Source of the DNA: Debaryomyces hansenii CBS767
Lineage: Eukaryota; Ascomycota; Pichiomycetes; Serinales; Debaryomycetaceae
Direction: 5' to 3'
NCBI RefSeq assembly: GCF_000006445.2
Contig: NC_006048.2
Span: 2,108,001-2,172,000 of the forward strand
Length of the DNA: 64,000 nucleotides
Shown here in pieces: positions 37,850-48,782 of this stretch. Position 1 is the stretch's first letter, and each line of letters opens with the position of its first letter. The notes beneath the pieces are model-generated. The model saw only the letters and a program-made list of their open reading frames with translations, was not told the origin of the DNA and made no database searches. The position numbers and the translations under genes were made by a program.

Positions 37850-39964
37850 ATGTTAAACGGAGTTGCATTTACCCAAAGAACTAGTCTTTGGTCGTTAAAT
37901 GTTTCTAATTCTATCAAGAGTGTAAGACTTTTCAGTTTATCAGTTATACGAAGAGCCCCACTAAAGTTACGTGATTATCAAGTTGAAGCCATAAAATCAG
38001 TTCATAATGCTATATCAAGAGGTATAAATCGTTCTGCAGTAGTATTAGCAACTGGTGGTGGAAAAACAGTTGTATTTTCCCATTTAATTTCTCAGATAAA
38101 GCCATCAACACCCGATAGAGGCAACAAAACATTAGTACTTGCCCATAAAGAAGAATTGGTCAGACAAGCGGCTGATTCAATTGCTGAGATAAATCCTAAT
38201 TTGAAAGTTGACATCGACATGAGGAAACTCAAGCCATCTTCTAATGCTGACGTTATTGTTGCATCTGTCCCTACATTAATCAGGATGAGTAGGCTATCCA
38301 AATATGATCCAAAAGAGTTTAAGACAATAATACTAGACGAATGCCATCATGCTCCAGCAAATTCGTGGTCGAAGATACTACAATATTTTGAAGCACATAC
38401 ACCACAACTGCAAATCTATGTTATAGGATTTACTGCTACTATGGAAAGAAGCGATGGAAAATCGTTAGCAGAAATCTTCGATGAAATAGTTTTTGAAAGA
38501 AATTTGTTAGAAATGGTGCAGAATAAGGAATTAGCAGATGTAAGGTTTTCATCCATTGACGTAGACGTTGACTTAACAAAAGTTGCAACAAAGAAGAATG
38601 ATTATGAAATAAATAGTTTGTCGCAAGCTATGAATGATTCCGAAGTTAATCTTTTGGTCGCTCTATCTTATTCACAGCTACAGAAAGAGTTCAATTTTAA
38701 ATCAACTTTGATATTTTGTGTTGATATTAGTCATTGTAAAACACTTTGCGGTGTCTTTCAACGAGAAGGAATAAATGCACAATATGTAACAGGAGAAACT
38801 GCCAAGCATGAAAGACAAGCTATAATTGAAGATTTCAAAAAAGGCATAATTGAAGTGTTATGTAATGTTCAAGTTTTTACTGAAGGTACTGATATACCAA
38901 ATATTGATTCTCTATTTTTGGCAAGACCAACAAAATCGAGGCCATTGTTAGTTCAGATGATTGGTAGAGGATTAAGATTACATAAATCGAAGACACACTG
39001 TCATGTCGTGGATATTGCTGGAACTCGTGGTACTGGAATTCAATCAGTTCCAACTTTATTTTCTCTACCACCCGATTACCTTATACATGGTAAATCATAT
39101 GAAGAGTTAGTAAAGGAAAAGGAAGAGTATGATGAAGACATGGAGCGCTTAAAAAAGCAAGAAATATTAGAAAGAGAAAGGAATTGTCGTCTTGAAGAAA
39201 TCGCAACACATAATAAAATGAACGAGTTAAAGGAGAGAAGTGAAAAAGTAAATCTAAAATTCAAGACATTTGATGGTTTTATGGCATTGGAAGCCCACGA
39301 TGCTAATGAATATCAAACCACCAAAAATATTGACGTCAAATTCAGATCCAATCGTCTTAGTTGGATCAAATTGGCTTTCGATATGTGGGGCCATCAACTT
39401 GGCAATAATGATTTTTTTCTAGTTAAAAAGTGCCATCAATCGAAGAGGGATGATGGGGTATATTTTCGCTTAACATTGAACAAGTTCACTTCTCATCAAC
39501 AGCGTATGGCCAGTCAATACAAATGTGGGAAGACAACTCTTATATCAGAGATAATGGTGGATCTGAATTTGCAATCCATATTAGCTAAGGCTGAAACTTT
39601 AAGTTCTCAATTCGAAAAGAACTTCTTCAAGAATTTCAGTAACTCGTCCACCGTTTCTGATAAGCAACACACTTTTCTTAATACTAAATTATCGAAACGA
39701 GCTAAACTGAGTTACGAGTTTACCCCACATTTACATCAGGAATTAAACAATGGCTTGAAAAATTTTACAAAAGAAAGAGCATCTAACCTAATATTTGCCC
39801 TTAAATATTCTCTGCTGGCTCTCTGGGTGAAATGGGAACTCCAAAAGTTGTTAGGACCAGATAAAAAGTCCCAACATGCTCTTAAAAAAATTGTAAATAC
39901 CGGTAGCTCCCATCATATTTTAGATCACGAATCAGAATCTACAAGAGCATTAGACAGTATATAA
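37850..39964 (+). CDS. IRC3: mitochondrial DNA helicase Irc3
   Basis: This 704-residue SF2 helicase (S. cerevisiae Irc3, 689) has an N-terminal segment that is basic and Ser-rich (1-36), a likely mitochondrial presequence. It is followed by LRDYQVEAI (Q-like), Walker A VLATGGGKTVV, the Walker B DECHH box, motif III GFTATMER, and C-terminal helicase motifs TLIFCVDISH, VTGET and QMIGRGLRLHKSK. Irc3 is a branch-migration translocase that maintains yeast mtDNA. The DECH box, with the family-specific C-terminal region from 440 to 704, separates it from DEAD-box RNA helicases such as Mss116. Inference is limited to the organelle targeting. Confidence 0.92.
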   Translation: MLNGVAFTQRTSLWSLNVSNSIKSVRLFSLSVIRRAPLKLRDYQVEAIKSVHNAISRGINRSAVVLATGGGKTVVFSHLISQIKPSTPDRGNKTLVLAHKEELVRQAADSIAEINPNLKVDIDMRKLKPSSNADVIVASVPTLIRMSRLSKYDPKEFKTIILDECHHAPANSWSKILQYFEAHTPQLQIYVIGFTATMERSDGKSLAEIFDEIVFERNLLEMVQNKELADVRFSSIDVDVDLTKVATKKNDYEINSLSQAMNDSEVNLLVALSYSQLQKEFNFKSTLIFCVDISHCKTLCGVFQREGINAQYVTGETAKHERQAIIEDFKKGIIEVLCNVQVFTEGTDIPNIDSLFLARPTKSRPLLVQMIGRGLRLHKSKTHCHVVDIAGTRGTGIQSVPTLFSLPPDYLIHGKSYEELVKEKEEYDEDMERLKKQEILERERNCRLEEIATHNKMNELKERSEKVNLKFKTFDGFMALEAHDANEYQTTKNIDVKFRSNRLSWIKLAFDMWGHQLGNNDFFLVKKCHQSKRDDGVYFRLTLNKFTSHQQRMASQYKCGKTTLISEIMVDLNLQSILAKAETLSSQFEKNFFKNFSNSSTVSDKQHTFLNTKLSKRAKLSYEFTPHLHQELNNGLKNFTKERASNLIFALKYSLLALWVKWELQKLLGPDKKSQHALKKIVNTGSSHHILDHESESTRALDSI

Positions 39965-40138
39965 TTATAGATATAGACTTAATGTATATAGAACCTTATA
40001 CTACATGTTTCCCAGTGTATATTGCATTTATTGTACATACTATGGATACTCAGAGTGGGAGGATCATGTGATCAAATGTTAAGCTTTAATATGAGAATCT
40101 GCATTTTTAGTAATAAGCATAGATTATAATTACCAGCA

Positions 40139-41314
40139 ATGAAGATCACAATCGGTGGGTTGGTAAACTTGTTGTTTTGCTTTACGATAATAGGGGGAGC
40201 CTTGGCTGATCAACACTTTGTTACAAATGATGACGCAGAGAATATAATCAAAGCGAGCGATTCACGTCATACCAATAACTGGGCAGTTTTGGTCTCGACA
40301 TCACGATTTTGGTTCAACTACAGACATATGGCCAACGTGTTAAGTATGTATAGAACCGTCAAGAGGCTTGGTATCCCAGATTCCCAAATTATTTTAATGT
40401 TATCTGATGATATTGCATGTAATCCACGTAACGCATTCCCTGGAACGGTTTTCAACAATCAAGATCAAGGTTTTGATTTGTACGGCAATCTGATAGAAGT
40501 TGACTACAGAGGATATGAAGTTACAGTAGAAAATTTTGTGCGGTTGTTGACTGATAGGTGGGATGAAAACCATCCTAGATCTAAACGTTTGCTTACAGAT
40601 GAAAACTCTAACATATTTATTTATTTGACTGGTCACGGCGGTAATGAATTCTTGAAATTCCAAGATGCAGAAGAAATTGGCTCGTATGATATAGCAGATG
40701 CTTTTGAACAAATGCATGAGAAGAAAAGATACAACGAAATATTCTTCATGATTGATACATGTCAAGCAAATTCGATGTATGAAAGGTTCTATTCACCTAA
40801 TATCTTGGCCGTTGGCTCCTCAAAGGTTGACGAGTCATCGTATTCTCACCATTCCGATCTTGATATCGGGGTGGCAGTCATCGATAGGTTCACGTATTAC
40901 ACGTTGGATTTCCTCGAAAAAATAGACAAAAACTCCACGGCCACTATGGATAAATTGTTCGATGAATATACCTTTGAAAACATACACTCCACCCCTGGAA
41001 TAAGAACCGACCTATTCAAGAGAGACGTCAATGATGTACTTTTAACAGACTTTTTCGGAAATGTCCAAAATGTGGTGGTCGATGAAGTCGAAGATGACAT
41101 ATTATACACTGTAAACTACGACGAAAATGGCAACTTTCTTTCTAGAGATAATAAGAACAAGTCCAATATACTGCACAAGGTAAAGAAGGTTGATTTTAGT
41201 TATGATGAAGAATCAAAAACTCTTGGTAAAAACTCCAAGACTAAGATTCAAGCATTAGGTCTCTTGACATTGGTTGTGTTAATTGGCTTTTGGCTCGTAG
41301 CGCCAAATAGTTAG
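40139..41314 (+). CDS. GPI8: GPI transamidase catalytic subunit Gpi8
   Basis: This 391-residue C13 (legumain-like) cysteine protease of the GPI transamidase cleaves the C-terminal GPI signal of precursor proteins and attaches the anchor in the ER lumen. There is a signal peptide at 1-23 (ending GGALA/DQH). The catalytic dyad is visible as His166 (YLTGHGG) and Cys208 (FFMIDTCQAN). A single membrane anchor lies near 370-387, next to the C-terminus. Identity with S. cerevisiae Gpi8 (411) is very high through VDYRGYEVTVENF and SSYSHHSDLDIGVAVIDRFTYY. Residue 118 (YGN-L-IEVDYRG) is coded CTG, where the S. cerevisiae protein has Ser. Confidence 0.96.
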   Translation: MKITIGGLVNLLFCFTIIGGALADQHFVTNDDAENIIKASDSRHTNNWAVLVSTSRFWFNYRHMANVLSMYRTVKRLGIPDSQIILMLSDDIACNPRNAFPGTVFNNQDQGFDLYGNLIEVDYRGYEVTVENFVRLLTDRWDENHPRSKRLLTDENSNIFIYLTGHGGNEFLKFQDAEEIGSYDIADAFEQMHEKKRYNEIFFMIDTCQANSMYERFYSPNILAVGSSKVDESSYSHHSDLDIGVAVIDRFTYYTLDFLEKIDKNSTATMDKLFDEYTFENIHSTPGIRTDLFKRDVNDVLLTDFFGNVQNVVVDEVEDDILYTVNYDENGNFLSRDNKNKSNILHKVKKVDFSYDEESKTLGKNSKTKIQALGLLTLVVLIGFWLVAPNS

Positions 41315-41683
41315 ATAGAGAAATATGTATATGTTCCGTAAAAATTATACATTAATATTGATACTTAAGACCAGTAAACGATTTATTTCATTATTTCATA
41401 GCACCAAAACAAGGATTAAACAACTTTCTACAATTTTCCTTCCACAATTCCGCTGTAACGTTACCTTCATATACGTAGTTATTGTTCCCCATAGACATAT
41501 TTCTACTATGAAGCTATTTATGGTGATGAGATTCATGTTACACAAAAATCGTTTGTTTTCATTTATGTTTTACGCGCTTTGTTAGATCTAGAAGTAGGTA
41601 AATATATATAACTTCATTAGTAATAGTATTAAATATAGCTATCAGCCGGTAGATCTAGATTAACAAGTGCCTCAATTATAGAT
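41315..41683. promoter_or_regulatory. intergenic GPI8 / STU1
   Basis: This is a 369 bp spacer between co-directional genes. TTTACGCGCTT at about 41570-41580 holds a partial MCB-like core (ACGCGC), and a TATATATAA stretch lies at about 41603-41611. No coding potential is seen. Confidence 0.35.
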
Positions 41684-44600
41684 ATGCTGTCACAGGTGAT
41701 ATCTGCTAGTCGGTTGTACCAAATCGTGGCGTCACCCACAAGTGACAATGATGCCAAACTGAGATCTATTAATGAACTTAAAACGCACGTAAAGAAAGAT
41801 TTTGTTGACATTAAACAGGTTCCTAAATATGTTGAAGCATTATCAATAGCAGTCGATATATCAGATACCGGGATCCTGACAAGCAGCTTTAGTGTATTGT
41901 CACATTTGGTGAAGAGAGTAAGCATGCAAGATTCTAGTGGGGAAGTGTTAAAAAGTCAGAGTTACTTGGTTTTACCTATAATAATCAATAGACTAGGTGA
42001 TATCAAGGCAAGCGCGAGAATTTCTGCGAAGAAAGCATTAGAAGCGTACTGGTTTTCGGCACCTAAGGAGGTAGAGGATTCGATAATAGATATAGCCTTT
42101 AGTCACAAGAATCTGAAGGTAATAAACGAGTCGATTATCTGGCTTGATCACATAATAACCAACGTTAATCCTCATTTTAAGATAAATCTATTTCTTCCGC
42201 ATATTGTTAAACTATTACGTCTTAACAGTGATAGTGATGAAGTCTTGATAGAGAATATCAAAACTTTGTTTAAAGACTATTACAGTTTGAAGCACAATAG
42301 GTTGTATAAATTCGACTTATCTAAAGAATTCGATACCCAAAAGATACCTTCTAATGTGCATGAATCCATAATAAGTCAAATAGGTACCAGCTCTTCTATT
42401 CTAATGAAGCAGGCTACACCAGACATAGGTCTTGATCATAACTTTATCCTGGCCGGAACTACTCGTGTTACGGTAAACCTGATGGGAAGAGATAAAGGTA
42501 CCATTCTGAGTAACTCTCTGACACCAGCATCATTATCGTCGTCCACGATGTCGAGACCAAAATCAAGGACCAATTTCCACAATTATACAAAGTCTATACT
42601 GCCCTCCCAAGAGGACGAACAGATAACAAAACCTTCAGTACACAACTCTGCATTCAACAAATATAACACCAACCAAATGTCAGCGCCAGCTAAGCCAGTG
42701 GCTATGGTTAATGAGAATTCTAATGAAATAAACTCTGAAATAAGTCCCGAAATTGAAAAAATAATTGCGAAGACTTTTACGTATAAGATCGACTCATCAA
42801 TTCTACCACTAGATGTAAAGGATGTAGATGATCTTTGCGGAACTATAAATGAATTGCTTCCAATTTTCGAAGGTAAGGAAACTGAATTTAACTGGGGAAT
42901 GAGAGAAAAGAACATTATCAAATTAAGGTCTATTATAAGAGGAAATTCTAGTAGGCTATTTACTAATGAACTTACCTCATATCTAAAAGAGTCATCGGAA
43001 AGTATTTGTAAGGCAGTTACATCGCTACGCACCACATTATCTTCTCATGGTTGTCATTTCCTCAAAGAATGTGCAATAATTTTAAAAGAACACTTTGATC
43101 CATTAGTGGATTCGTATGTTCCACATTTAATGAAATTATGCTCAGCAACAAAACATATTGCTTCTTCAAATGCAAACATGGCATTATGTGCGATCTTTAT
43201 AAATGTACCTTATAATTATAGATTACTCCATAAAATTTTGGTGTCGGCAAATGAAAAAAACGTTCAACCCCGCTCTTACAGTGGTATTTGGCTACAAGTA
43301 GTCTTGGTCCGGTTTCATGATACCTCTAGCTTCTCCTACCGTGGGTCTAATTCTATTTCAGGTCTAGATACCAGCATTAAGATTTTGACCAAACTTTTAG
43401 CAGATCCAAATCCCAATGTGAGACAAGTTGCTAAGGACACATATTGGTGCTTTTGGGATAAATTTCCATCTGAAGCGGAGTCTTTATTGACAAGATTAGA
43501 TACAAATGTTGTAAAGGCTATTGAGAGATCTAAACCCAGGACCATTACATCAAGAAATCAACCATCGACTTTATCCTCTCTCACTGCAAGAAAAGCAAGA
43601 CCTTCGATAAAGGAATCAATCATTGCTAGAAACAAAGAATTGAGGAAGCAAAAGGATCAAACTTCTATTTCTAGGCCGTCGTCAAGAATTAATTCAACAT
43701 CGTCGCCTTGTCCTCCTGATAATGATTATTTGCAGAAGCATGATAAGCCACAATTCTCTACATTAGACTCTGGAAAGTTTAGTAGATTAGGCGTTGCCAA
43801 AAGAACCCCTTCTACATCCTCGCTTTCAAGAGTAGAGTCGAATCAAGATGCGATAACCAGGAAAGTTTCTGATTCGGTAAGCTCTAACGCTAAAAAACAC
43901 AATGATTCCCAAGGTATCAATGCAGATGCTCAAATACAAAATATTGAGACAATGAAAAGCACATATAGCGTCGATGATAACTCTTCAAATCGTACAAATA
44001 TGGAACAAACTAACAAATTTGAATCTTTTGATAAGCAAAGTGACCCTATTTTAAAGTTTTTATCTTCAAATCAAAAAGAGTTCATCACTGAAGGAATAAA
44101 CTTATTGAAGTATGCAATTATGGGTGAAGAAGATTTATCTTCTGAGGTAAATGGCTTATTAAAAAAGATATCGGTAAGAAACCAAGACTTGTTAAAACCT
44201 CTATTTTTGAGTACTGATAATTTATTTAAAAAGACTTACCAGTTTTTTCTGTTCGAAGACTTCTTCCGGGTTTGTTGTATTTTAATTCATACGATTGACA
44301 CAAGACTAGTGGATTTGATTGTATCAATTGCTGGTGTGGATGATATATATGAGTCGGCTATTAAATTAATCTCCTACACCACAAATTTAGGTAATATTAT
44401 TGACGACAGTGATTTGACGATGCAGATTATTAGATTCAAATCGATTATTGTTCGACTGATTATCGAATTCTTAAACCAAGGTTTAGATAAGATACCTATA
44501 AGTGATAGCTATTTCCTGAAACTCGTTACTAATTTGTTTGAATTGGTAAGTCTAGTGAAGTCCACTGGACTTTATAAATCATTTTGCGAATTGTTAATCA

Positions 44601-46273
44601 AATTATATTCTATAAATCCTACACTATTTACTTCAGAATTGCAAATGATAGCAACCTCCACGAGAGAAGAAGTGGAATATGTGGTTGGGATCGACGATGT
44701 TTTAGATCTTAATAGGGGACACGCTATTAATTTTACAACACAATACGAACTAACTAGAGTTGTCCCTGGAAATAATTTGCGAAAAATGTCACCTCTTAAA
44801 GCGCCATCTGATTTAACAATGGTTGTGCCAGTTGAAAAGGAACTTTTTGAAGATGATAATATTGATATTGATTCCAAAATTCAGAGCGAATCTGCTAATG
44901 ATACTGGCTTCCGAACTCCACCAAAATTAGCAGGCAATCATACAAGCCCAATTCATTCAGAAAGAAGTACTATAATCGAAACAGATGGAAATATTTCAGA
45001 TAATGTTGAGGAGTATGTTAATGATGCGATGGATGTCGACCAAAATCCAAGTGAAGAAATCGTCAACGGATTAAAGAATGACATAGAAATGCATAATGAC
45101 GATAATAAAGTAAAAGAGAAAACGTCAAATGACATGCTGGACAGCTTGCCGTTGATTGATGAATCTGATAATATTTTTGTTGAAATAGACCTGGATTCAG
45201 CCTCCCGGAAACCAGATTTATTCACCAAATTTGCTCAGCATGATAATTCATCAGAGTTAGTGGAAAACTTTGCGCAAGTAAAGATAACAGAACTATCTAA
45301 ACAGAGGCTACGTAACAATGACCCCATCAAAAAATTTATCGACAAAGTTGATCCATTAAATAAAATTTCACTCAAAAATAAACCAATTAGCATATATGAG
45401 GATGTAAACTTCAAGGGTTCCCCACAAAAGGTAAAAGACTATAGTTACACAGAGCTAAATTGGTTTAATTTTCAATTGGCTAAGCTAGCTATGGATAAAG
45501 AAGATAACCAGGAAATAGATTATTGTATCGAAGACTTTAAATCTCTTTGCGATAATTTGAGTTCCAAGAAAATTGAAGGGAAAGAGTTCGTATCGGTCTT
45601 GAATTATTTGCAAAATATACAAATTTCTAATGCTGAGTTTTCGAGATATTTCCAATCCCTGGGTCATTCTCTAATTGAAAATTCTTTATGGAATTTCTTT
45701 GATAATCATATTAATCTTCCTGTTTCAAAGAAATTAAGTGGTCTAATATTATTAAAGCAACTACTTATTAATAGATTGCGTGTGAGCTTGGACAGATTGT
45801 GGAACTTACTTGTGGGATTAAGTTCTGAGTCCAGTAGTTCCGTAGATGAATTATCTCTTGCCATAAGTGAAGCCTTTGATGAGATGCTTGCTGGGCTTTT
45901 CAGCAGTGAAATAATTTTTGCAAGAATCCTTACAACGTTAGAGAATGCAGTCTTGGAAAGAGAATCTTTTTCATTGCCATTCATTTTGGAATGTCTTTCT
46001 AAGGTACTTAGTACTAATGCAGTTTCCTTGTTAATAGATGAGAAGTTGATTATGCGTATTGATAACGTGCTTAGCGGTTTCATGAATGATGAAGAGGTTG
46101 AAATAAGAAGATGTGTAATTCTGAGTTATGGCAAATTGTTGAAGGCTTCAAGAATTTCCAGTAGCATTGAAACGAACGAAGATATTCGGTCTGAATATTC
46201 TGTGATGGATGATATCTTGAAAAAGTTATCCATACCACAGAAGAAGCTAATCGAATACTACAGCCAATCATAA
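41684..46273 (+). CDS. STU1: CLASP-family microtubule protein Stu1
   Basis: This 1529-residue protein (S. cerevisiae Stu1, 1513) is the yeast CLASP. It binds tubulin, stabilises spindle microtubules in the midzone and associates with unattached kinetochores. TOG-like HEAT arrays occupy about 1-220 and 360-610; the second includes the CLASP-type segments LRSIIRG, LSSHGCHFLKECA and DPNPNVRQVAKDTYWCFWDKFP. A basic Ser/Arg-rich microtubule-binding region covers about 625-760 (TSRNQPSTLSSLTARKARPS, ARNKELRKQKD). Further helical repeats run from 790 to 990, and after an acidic linker a C-terminal helical domain covers about 1250-1529. The second codon is CTG, so the protein probably begins Met-Ser-Ser. 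Confidence 0.9.
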   Translation: MLSQVISASRLYQIVASPTSDNDAKLRSINELKTHVKKDFVDIKQVPKYVEALSIAVDISDTGILTSSFSVLSHLVKRVSMQDSSGEVLKSQSYLVLPIIINRLGDIKASARISAKKALEAYWFSAPKEVEDSIIDIAFSHKNLKVINESIIWLDHIITNVNPHFKINLFLPHIVKLLRLNSDSDEVLIENIKTLFKDYYSLKHNRLYKFDLSKEFDTQKIPSNVHESIISQIGTSSSILMKQATPDIGLDHNFILAGTTRVTVNLMGRDKGTILSNSLTPASLSSSTMSRPKSRTNFHNYTKSILPSQEDEQITKPSVHNSAFNKYNTNQMSAPAKPVAMVNENSNEINSEISPEIEKIIAKTFTYKIDSSILPLDVKDVDDLCGTINELLPIFEGKETEFNWGMREKNIIKLRSIIRGNSSRLFTNELTSYLKESSESICKAVTSLRTTLSSHGCHFLKECAIILKEHFDPLVDSYVPHLMKLCSATKHIASSNANMALCAIFINVPYNYRLLHKILVSANEKNVQPRSYSGIWLQVVLVRFHDTSSFSYRGSNSISGLDTSIKILTKLLADPNPNVRQVAKDTYWCFWDKFPSEAESLLTRLDTNVVKAIERSKPRTITSRNQPSTLSSLTARKARPSIKESIIARNKELRKQKDQTSISRPSSRINSTSSPCPPDNDYLQKHDKPQFSTLDSGKFSRLGVAKRTPSTSSLSRVESNQDAITRKVSDSVSSNAKKHNDSQGINADAQIQNIETMKSTYSVDDNSSNRTNMEQTNKFESFDKQSDPILKFLSSNQKEFITEGINLLKYAIMGEEDLSSEVNGLLKKISVRNQDLLKPLFLSTDNLFKKTYQFFLFEDFFRVCCILIHTIDTRLVDLIVSIAGVDDIYESAIKLISYTTNLGNIIDDSDLTMQIIRFKSIIVRLIIEFLNQGLDKIPISDSYFLKLVTNLFELVSLVKSTGLYKSFCELLIKLYSINPTLFTSELQMIATSTREEVEYVVGIDDVLDLNRGHAINFTTQYELTRVVPGNNLRKMSPLKAPSDLTMVVPVEKELFEDDNIDIDSKIQSESANDTGFRTPPKLAGNHTSPIHSERSTIIETDGNISDNVEEYVNDAMDVDQNPSEEIVNGLKNDIEMHNDDNKVKEKTSNDMLDSLPLIDESDNIFVEIDLDSASRKPDLFTKFAQHDNSSELVENFAQVKITELSKQRLRNNDPIKKFIDKVDPLNKISLKNKPISIYEDVNFKGSPQKVKDYSYTELNWFNFQLAKLAMDKEDNQEIDYCIEDFKSLCDNLSSKKIEGKEFVSVLNYLQNIQISNAEFSRYFQSLGHSLIENSLWNFFDNHINLPVSKKLSGLILLKQLLINRLRVSLDRLWNLLVGLSSESSSSVDELSLAISEAFDEMLAGLFSSEIIFARILTTLENAVLERESFSLPFILECLSKVLSTNAVSLLIDEKLIMRIDNVLSGFMNDEEVEIRRCVILSYGKLLKASRISSSIETNEDIRSEYSVMDDILKKLSIPQKKLIEYYSQS

Positions 46274-46408
46274 AATTTTAATTAGCTTATATTTGATATA
46301 TAAAATTTCAGCCTAATCAATAAACAAAACATAAATAAAACATACTGTAAACAAGAATTAAATTTCATGCTATAAAATTCAAACACTAACGCCGTAGTAT
46401 ACTAACAC

Positions 46409-48145
46409 CTAATTTCCATTTGCATTCTGACTAGCTTGGCTTTGTTCTGAATGTGTGATGGATGACTCGGGGGTTGGTATAAAGTTTTCGTTATCAGACC
46501 CTTTATCTTCAACATCTTTTTTAAAATTAACTACTCTCGTTGACCTGGACGACATAATATTCTTTAAATTCAGATCAGTATTGATCTTACGTTTTTCGGA
46601 GGACTTTGATATGGGATTATTAGACAATCTTGCAGACATATCACGTTGTTGCTGTTGATACATTTGTGATTTCTTCTTCATCATATTTGCGGAAATAGCT
46701 AGTTGTCTTGAAGATGCTGAGGCAAAATTTGCTGGATTTATTGAGCGTGAATTGATGTTGGGGGGGACATTGTTTATCATAGCCGGGTTCATTGCTTGAT
46801 AAGGGTCATTAATTTGAGCCATTTCGTCATTCAGAAACATATAACCTGGTTGTTGATTATGATATGGCATCACTTGTTCATAAATAGGGTTTGGCCAATA
46901 TTCAGGTTCAGGATGCATATAACTATAATCAGGATGATACATACCACTCAGATGTTGAGGCTGGGGTATGATTATTGGCTCATTGTAAAACAGACTTGGC
47001 ATAGGTCTTGGTAATGGCGTCTGAAATTTCGTTGAAAACGATGGTAGTTGATAAGATTGGGGAAAAAATTCATCATTAGATGATGGTACTCGTGTAGTCT
47101 GAAATTTAGCAGACTTGGGTAAATACCCCGTAGAAGATAGTGGAGGGATAGGGGTCTTTAATGGTTGTGTTTGTTCAATCAAATATTCGTCAGTATGAAC
47201 TAATTGATTGGCCGACGGTGTAGGAATAATATATGAAGAAGGTAGAGGTTCAAATAAGCCATCATGGTTCTCCTCAATCGTATTTGCAAATTGCAGACGC
47301 GGATTTATATCTAGCTTTATATAATCATTATTATCTTTGTAGGTATCGTCATTAGGATGGAAATAATCAAGAGGAAAGTCATCTTCATAGTCTGAGTGTG
47401 CTCTGTATTGTGCTGGGGTGTCTTGGTTGAGGAATCCAAAGTCATCCTTGTCGACATCCGTACCTGAGTACTCAATGGAATTATCATCAGCAGTAGAAGT
47501 ACTATCACCCGCAGATTCGTTGAGACTCTTTTGGCGCTCTATATGTTCCGTAAGTTGAGTAAATAAAAACTTATCTTCATCATATTTGAATGACAAGGCA
47601 GGTTCCTTATGGGCTTCAGTAGTTGGATTCTGGCCCATTTTTTCTTTCTTTATATCTCTTTCTAAAGCGTCAGCCATAAGCTTATCGTGTGGAACATTAA
47701 ACCAGAAGAAGACTTTCTGTTTCTTCTGAGTCCTCAAGCATGAATTCTTATACAAAAACTCCAAAAACTCAGACTTAGGTGACTCCAAAACAGCATCAAC
47801 TCCACATTTCAAGTTTCTCAAATCGGAGAAGATACCTTCTTCGAACTTCTTTCTGTCGGTTATCTTTCTTCCAAAATGTTGGAACTTGTACACAATGCAC
47901 CGGACAATGTCCGTTCCGGTTACGAAATAAAGATTATTCCAAAATATGCAACTCACAAACCCCTCGTCATGATTGAGGTAGTACCGTCTAATCACTTGGT
48001 TTTCTTGCCAATTGGCTGGTGCCGTTGCCAAAAAGAACTTCAAGTCTTCAATTAGCCTCAATGACTCTTTAACATCTTCATTGGGCTCAAGCTCACTATC
48101 ATTCGTTTCTATCTTGACACTAGTATTCTTTTCTTTTGGTGTCAT
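46409..48145 (-). CDS. CPH1: STE12-family transcription factor (Ste12/Cph1)
   Basis: This 578-residue protein has the STE-type homeodomain-like DNA-binding region at about 28-165 (ESLRLIEDLKFFLATAPANW, RYYLNHDEGFVSCIFWNNLY, GTDIVRCIVYKFQHFGR, KKQKVFFWFNVPHDKLMADALERD). The rest is low-complexity and rich in Pro, Asn, Gln and Ser. There are no C2H2 fingers, as in S. cerevisiae Ste12 and Candida Cph1. Ste12/Cph1 is the end point of the mating/filamentation MAPK cascade (Fus3/Kss1/Cek1) and binds TGAAACA pheromone response elements. Three such elements lie in its own upstream region, which it shares with the GATA factor gene. It is convergent with STU1 (135 bp). Confidence 0.92.
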   Translation of the reverse strand: MTPKEKNTSVKIETNDSELEPNEDVKESLRLIEDLKFFLATAPANWQENQVIRRYYLNHDEGFVSCIFWNNLYFVTGTDIVRCIVYKFQHFGRKITDRKKFEEGIFSDLRNLKCGVDAVLESPKSEFLEFLYKNSCLRTQKKQKVFFWFNVPHDKLMADALERDIKKEKMGQNPTTEAHKEPALSFKYDEDKFLFTQLTEHIERQKSLNESAGDSTSTADDNSIEYSGTDVDKDDFGFLNQDTPAQYRAHSDYEDDFPLDYFHPNDDTYKDNNDYIKLDINPRLQFANTIEENHDGLFEPLPSSYIIPTPSANQLVHTDEYLIEQTQPLKTPIPPLSSTGYLPKSAKFQTTRVPSSNDEFFPQSYQLPSFSTKFQTPLPRPMPSLFYNEPIIIPQPQHLSGMYHPDYSYMHPEPEYWPNPIYEQVMPYHNQQPGYMFLNDEMAQINDPYQAMNPAMINNVPPNINSRSINPANFASASSRQLAISANMMKKKSQMYQQQQRDMSARLSNNPISKSSEKRKINTDLNLKNIMSSRSTRVVNFKKDVEDKGSDNENFIPTPESSITHSEQSQASQNANGN

Positions 48146-48782
48146 ACTTCTCGGTGCTCTCGCTTAGGTGCAAAACTATACCTACTCTGGACAGCAAATC
48201 AATATGGAATATGAAAAAGAATGGACGTTATTCAGCTTTTTAGAACAACTCAACAACTCTATTCGATGTTTAACGGCTAATTTTACAATATATTCCTGAT
48301 ATATCAAAAGTGGTTACCTCGGGGAAATACCACACTTGAATAATGTCAGGAGGTGTCTTTTGTTGAAGATTTTTCCTTTAGCTTCAATAATCACTTAACA
48401 GCAATGCTAAAACAATAACAGACCTTATTACCTATTCGATGGATATAGAATTGGCTTCTAAAGCTTTGTAAGAACTGGTTATCGAAAAGTTTTATAATTC
48501 AGTACTGAAACCCACAGTCTTATAAATATTTATCAGATATTTCAAGATATGTTTCAGATTCAGAATTTGAAACATTACACAAACCCCTCATTTCAAATCT
48601 AGAATGTGGTTGCATTAATACGCAGTCCAGATTTTGCAGCAATCGGGGAGGTTTTTTATTATGTTGTAATGTCTATAAGCATCCGAAATGCTAATTTATT
48701 AGTGGTATGCTAGTAAATAAACATATATAAGGGGATTTGTAGATTTTATTACCTTCCGTCATGTACTCTATCAAGGAAAAGG
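48146..48782. promoter_or_regulatory. divergent promoter CPH1 / GATA factor
   Basis: This 637 bp spacer lies between two divergently transcribed regulator genes. It contains the pheromone-response-element cluster described separately. Confidence 0.5.
48506..48575. promoter_or_regulatory. cluster of three Ste12-type pheromone response elements
   Basis: TGAAACC lies at 48506-48512, ATGTTTCA at 48549-48556 and TGAAACAT at 48568-48575. The last two form a perfect 8 bp inverted repeat around an 11 bp spacer. The consensus PRE is TGAAACA. The cluster is about 360-430 bp from the CPH1 start and 208-277 bp from the GATA factor start. This is a motif match; function is inferred. Confidence 0.5.
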
